Shown: one piece after another, positions 61,566 through 64,000 of the stretch | Layout: every line of letters starts with the position of its first letter | Numbering within the stretch: position 1 is the stretch's first letter | DNA from: Anaerocolumna sedimenticola | GTDB lineage: Bacteria > Bacillota > Clostridia > Lachnospirales > Lachnospiraceae | Assembly (NCBI RefSeq): GCF_009931695.1 | Contig: NZ_CP048000.1 | Span: 248,001-312,000, forward strand | Direction of reading: 5' to 3' | DNA length: 64,000 nt | Translations under genes and position numbers: made by a program | The notes under the pieces: model-generated | Told to the model about the DNA's origin: nothing | The model's database searches: none | The model's input: only the letters and a program-made list of their open reading frames with translations

Positions 61566-63002
61566 TTACTTTAAAAAATATCGGATTAATTTCTCATTTT
61601 TTTTGGTATAAGGGTGATAACGCATAGGAAGATCAATCCAGTTTGCCTTTTTTATTATACTTTTCATATGGCTGAATGTTTCAAAACTGTATTTACCATG
61701 ATAACTTCCCATCCCGCTTTCACCTACTCCGCCAAATCCCATATACGGGGTCGCCAGATGTATTATGGTATCATTAATACATCCGCCTCCAAATGGGACA
61801 TTTTTTAAAATATATTGCTCCGCTTTTTTATCCGTGGTAAACAGATATAAAGCTAATGGTTTTGGTTTACTGTTTACATAACCTGTTACTTCTTTTATAT
61901 TCCTAAAAGTCATAACCGGAAGAACGGGACCGAATATTTCTTCCTGCATTATTTTAGATTCCGGATTAATTCCATCCAATATAGTCGGAGCAATCTGATA
62001 CACTTTACCCACTCTATCGGTTGTATCAGAATAATCCGTATCTTCAGAATTTTTGTTATCTTGGGAATTCTTTATAATACCATAACCGCCGGTAAGAATG
62101 TTTTCACCCTCCATTAATCCAATAATTCTGTTATAGTGCTTTTCATTTATGATTTTGGGGTAATCAGGGTTATCCAAAGGATTTTCACCAAAAAATTCCC
62201 TTATATATTTTTTAAGGTATTTTACAAGCTTTTCTTTTATATCTTCTTGTACATACAAATAATCCGGGGCCACACAGGTCTGCCCGGAGTTAATAAATTT
62301 ACCAAAAGCAATTCTTTTTGCGGCTAAATCCAGATTCGCTGATTTGTCAACGATACAGGGACTTTTTCCGCCAAGTTCCAGGCTGATAGGCGTTAAATGT
62401 TTCGCTGCTTTCTCCATAACCAGTTTTCCGACCTCTACTCCTCCGGTAAAGAAAATGTAATCGAATTTCTGGTCTAATAACTCAGTATTTTCTTTTCTGC
62501 CTCCCTGTATTACCGTAACGTATTTAGACGGAAAACATCCGGTAAGAAGATCTGCCATAACCTGGGATACATTCGGAGCATAAGCCGACGGTTTAAGAAC
62601 AACGCAATTTCCTGCTGCTATAGCCCCTATGAGAGGAGCAATACTAAGCTGGAACGGATAATTCCAGGGGGACATTATTAAAACAACGCCATAAGGCTCA
62701 GGTAAAATAAAACTTCTGCCGTAAAATTGAGCCATAGGAGTTTTAACATGCCTGGCAGCTGCCCATTTTGACAGATGGTTTATAAATGTTTTGATTTCAT
62801 CTAAAACAATTCCGATTTCCGTCATATAACTTTCGAATCCGGATTTGTTTAAATCTTTCTTAAGTGCCTCTGCAATTTGGTTCTCGTTATTAATGATTGC
62901 CATCCTTAGTTTTTTCAGTGCATTCTTTCGAAAAGAAACCGATTTGGTTGAACCGGTATTAAAATATTCTCTTTGCCTTATTAGAATTTCCTGAACCGTC
63001 AT
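61566..63002 (-). CDS. Aldehyde dehydrogenase (NAD(P)-dependent, class 3 type)
   Basis: A 478-aa aldehyde dehydrogenase without signal peptide. The catalytic Cys lies in KFINSGQTCVAPDYLYVQED and the general base Glu in PISLELGGKSPCIVDKSANL; FFTGGVEVGKLVMEKAAKHL is the cofactor loop and EIFGPVLPVMTF the late signature. The C-terminus, SFETFSHMKSIIKKANWIDL, resembles ALDH3-type enzymes. An insertion of some 25 polar residues (about 305-330, NSQDNKNSEDTDYSDTTDRV) is unusual. The ribosome site GGAGG lies 11 bases before the ATG. Confidence 0.95.
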   Translation of the reverse strand: MTVQEILIRQREYFNTGSTKSVSFRKNALKKLRMAIINNENQIAEALKKDLNKSGFESYMTEIGIVLDEIKTFINHLSKWAAARHVKTPMAQFYGRSFILPEPYGVVLIMSPWNYPFQLSIAPLIGAIAAGNCVVLKPSAYAPNVSQVMADLLTGCFPSKYVTVIQGGRKENTELLDQKFDYIFFTGGVEVGKLVMEKAAKHLTPISLELGGKSPCIVDKSANLDLAAKRIAFGKFINSGQTCVAPDYLYVQEDIKEKLVKYLKKYIREFFGENPLDNPDYPKIINEKHYNRIIGLMEGENILTGGYGIIKNSQDNKNSEDTDYSDTTDRVGKVYQIAPTILDGINPESKIMQEEIFGPVLPVMTFRNIKEVTGYVNSKPKPLALYLFTTDKKAEQYILKNVPFGGGCINDTIIHLATPYMGFGGVGESGMGSYHGKYSFETFSHMKSIIKKANWIDLPMRYHPYTKKNEKLIRYFLK

Positions 63003-63009
63003 TGCTTAT

Positions 63010-63290
63010 AAAACCTCCATGCTGCCGATACCCGCGAATTTGGGCGTCAGCATTAAATTTGCCGTGTGAAAAATTTATTTTTCACACTAACGCCCATGCT
63101 CTTTGGGCAAAAATCGTGAAGAATAGCGTCTTTTGCTATTCTTTTAATGGCTCGCATGTTGTTGGCGAGACTATTCACACTAACCGCCATGTTATTTCCA
63201 ACGCGCCTCATGTTTGGGCCGAGGATTTCGCAGGCACAAACATGTGTGTGAATTATACCTTTCAATAATTCACACTACCTCCTATTTCTT
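63010..63290. repeat. Structured, repeat-like intergenic element upstream of the aldehyde dehydrogenase
   Basis: This 369-base gap is richer in GC than its surroundings and contains three clear hairpins: GTGTGAAAAATTT/AAATTTTTCACAC type at 63064-63087, AAGAATAGC/GCTATTCTT at 63119-63143 and GTGTGAATT/AATTCACAC at 63246-63275. TTCACACTAACGCCCATG (63081-63098) recurs as TTCACACTAACCGCCATG (63175-63192). A 70-aa minus-strand frame crosses it, but the hairpin density suggests RNA or repeat rather than a gene. Confidence 0.5.
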
Positions 63291-63371
63291 TATTTTAAGA
63301 TGTCTGAATTATAAATGCAAGGTAATATTGAGATTATCCTTAAGAAAATTATGTACACCAAAATCCTCTGT

Positions 63372-64000
63372 TTATTTTTCTATTTTTAATGTCCAATCCT
63401 GCCCGAAATCTACCTGGTAAGTTTCACGGAAGTTGCCCATGCTGATTGCAACAGCCACTTTCATCAGCTCATTGGTATAAACAACGGCTTCACCAGGTTT
63501 CACAAACCCAAAGGATTTAGCAAAAGGAACTTTTTCCTGATAAACCAGTTTATCCACATGATATATTGTTACATTTAACAGATCACCGTACTTAAAACCA
63601 TTATTTAAAAATTCCTCCACGGGGATATTACTCCACAGGTTACCAAAATTCGGATCACAGATTTCAAATATACCCTCAGCCTTTTCCCTTTCTAACTTCG
63701 GTTCATGAATTTTGTGGATCACAATTTCCTCCACCGGATAAGACGGCCCGACCTCTTCATAAGTAATAATACCGCTGGCCAATCTGGCAGCACAATATCC
63801 GAATAAGTCTCGGCCGTGAAAAATACTGGTTCCAACTGTTGATTGCAATCTGTTAACTGATTCATCAATTTCCCTTACTTCTTCTATCCCTACGTATTTT
63901 TTTAAATGAGTTAAAGCTCCGTTATCAGGGGTTACAACAACATACCCGTCAGCAGTTTTTGCAGCACAGGCTTTTCTTGCCGTTCCTACTCCCGGGTCAA
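63372..64000 (-). CDS. SAM hydroxide adenosyltransferase / DUF62 family (partial, runs off right edge)
   Basis: About 209 C-terminal residues are present; the 5' end lies beyond base 64000. The visible N-terminal portion has DPGVGTARKACAAK and VVVTPDNGALTHLKKYVG, then TSIFHGRDLFGYCAARLASG, the DUF62 motifs for SAM binding. The C-terminal domain (YGDLLNVTIYHVDKLVYQEK, GFVKPGEAVVYTNELMKVAV) follows. Family members use hydroxide, chloride or fluoride against SAM; the hydroxide type (SAM to adenosine and methionine) is common in bacteria and is the likely one here. Confidence 0.9.
   Translation of the reverse strand, partial: DPGVGTARKACAAKTADGYVVVTPDNGALTHLKKYVGIEEVREIDESVNRLQSTVGTSIFHGRDLFGYCAARLASGIITYEEVGPSYPVEEIVIHKIHEPKLEREKAEGIFEICDPNFGNLWSNIPVEEFLNNGFKYGDLLNVTIYHVDKLVYQEKVPFAKSFGFVKPGEAVVYTNELMKVAVAISMGNFRETYQVDFGQDWTLKIEK

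Noticed and set aside
63053..63265. 70-aa minus-strand ORF as a real protein
   Set aside because: It lies wholly in a hairpin-rich repeat-like region and shows no clear ribosome site; kept as a structured element instead.

Overview
The window looks like chromosomal DNA of a low-GC, saccharolytic, anaerobic Firmicute, most likely Lachnospiraceae (Clostridium cluster XIVa, in the neighbourhood of Lachnoclostridium/Anaerocolumna). This is inferred from AT-rich sequence, strong AGGAGG-type ribosome sites, CUT1 sugar ABC operons with LacI or AraC regulators, an EFR1-type ferredoxin, a DUF4179 anti-sigma protein, a LysM-GH18 protein and sdaAB/sdaAA. Nearly every gene is on the minus strand; the clear plus-strand genes are the LysM-GH18 protein and two AraC regulators. 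I see no rRNA, tRNA, CRISPR array, prophage or complete insertion sequence. Both edges cut genes: an ArsR-like regulator on the left and a SAM hydroxide adenosyltransferase on the right.

Layout. (1) 1-4.2 kb: a CUT1 sugar ABC operon (binding protein, two permeases) followed by an ArsR-like regulator, with a fold-back MITE between binding protein and first permease and tandem 20-bp operator-like repeats in the promoter. (2) 4.6-24.1 kb: an accessory stretch of co-oriented, mostly unrelated small enzymes and orphans (S41 protease, several GNATs, two APH-type kinases, P-loop kinase, nitroreductase, nitrilase, YdcF, HD, GrpB, Nudix, CHAP, C45-like amidase, EFR1 ferredoxin), with MITE copies and decayed genes: an ABC-2 permease pair without its ATPase, a headless GNAT and the 3' half of an RdgB-like gene. 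(3) 24.3-28.4 kb: a heterodimeric ABC exporter with a MarR regulator and a palindromic operator. (4) 28.6-30.8 kb: an ECF sigma factor with its DUF4179 anti-sigma partner. (5) 31.0-32.7 kb: one ORF fusing a PadR DNA-binding domain, a HAAS-like domain and a SEDS (FtsW/RodA) membrane domain, with a good internal start that could also make the SEDS part alone. (6) 33.0-35.9 kb: serine catabolism, sdaAB-sdaAA-sstT. (7) 36.2-42.8 kb: LacI-controlled operon for an imported glycoside (ABC transporter, GH4 glycosidase, PfkB kinase). (8) 43.2-47.8 kb: purA, a lipoprotein, a DUF523 protein and a LysM-GH18 protein lacking its catalytic acids. (9) 48.0-57.1 kb: GH31, GH36 and GH42 glycosidases with two AraC regulators. 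(10) 57.2-64 kb: OsmC with a 50-aa ORF and a TetR regulator whose only sensible start codon is ATA, alpha/beta-hydrolase debris, dUTPase, LysR regulator, ArsC/Spx-like protein, small GNAT, aldehyde dehydrogenase and the partial SAM hydrolase.

Together the genes describe uptake and breakdown of plant or host glycosides, serine deamination, envelope sensing and drug or thiol stress defence. The region is also seeded with non-autonomous repeats: a ~150-bp MITE family with TIR TAGGTAATTGCGAAAC (three full copies, two remnants), a 204-bp fold-back MITE with a short relative used as a terminator, and an ~80-bp two-hairpin element placed after two unrelated genes. The most novel-looking item is the PadR-HAAS-SEDS fusion.
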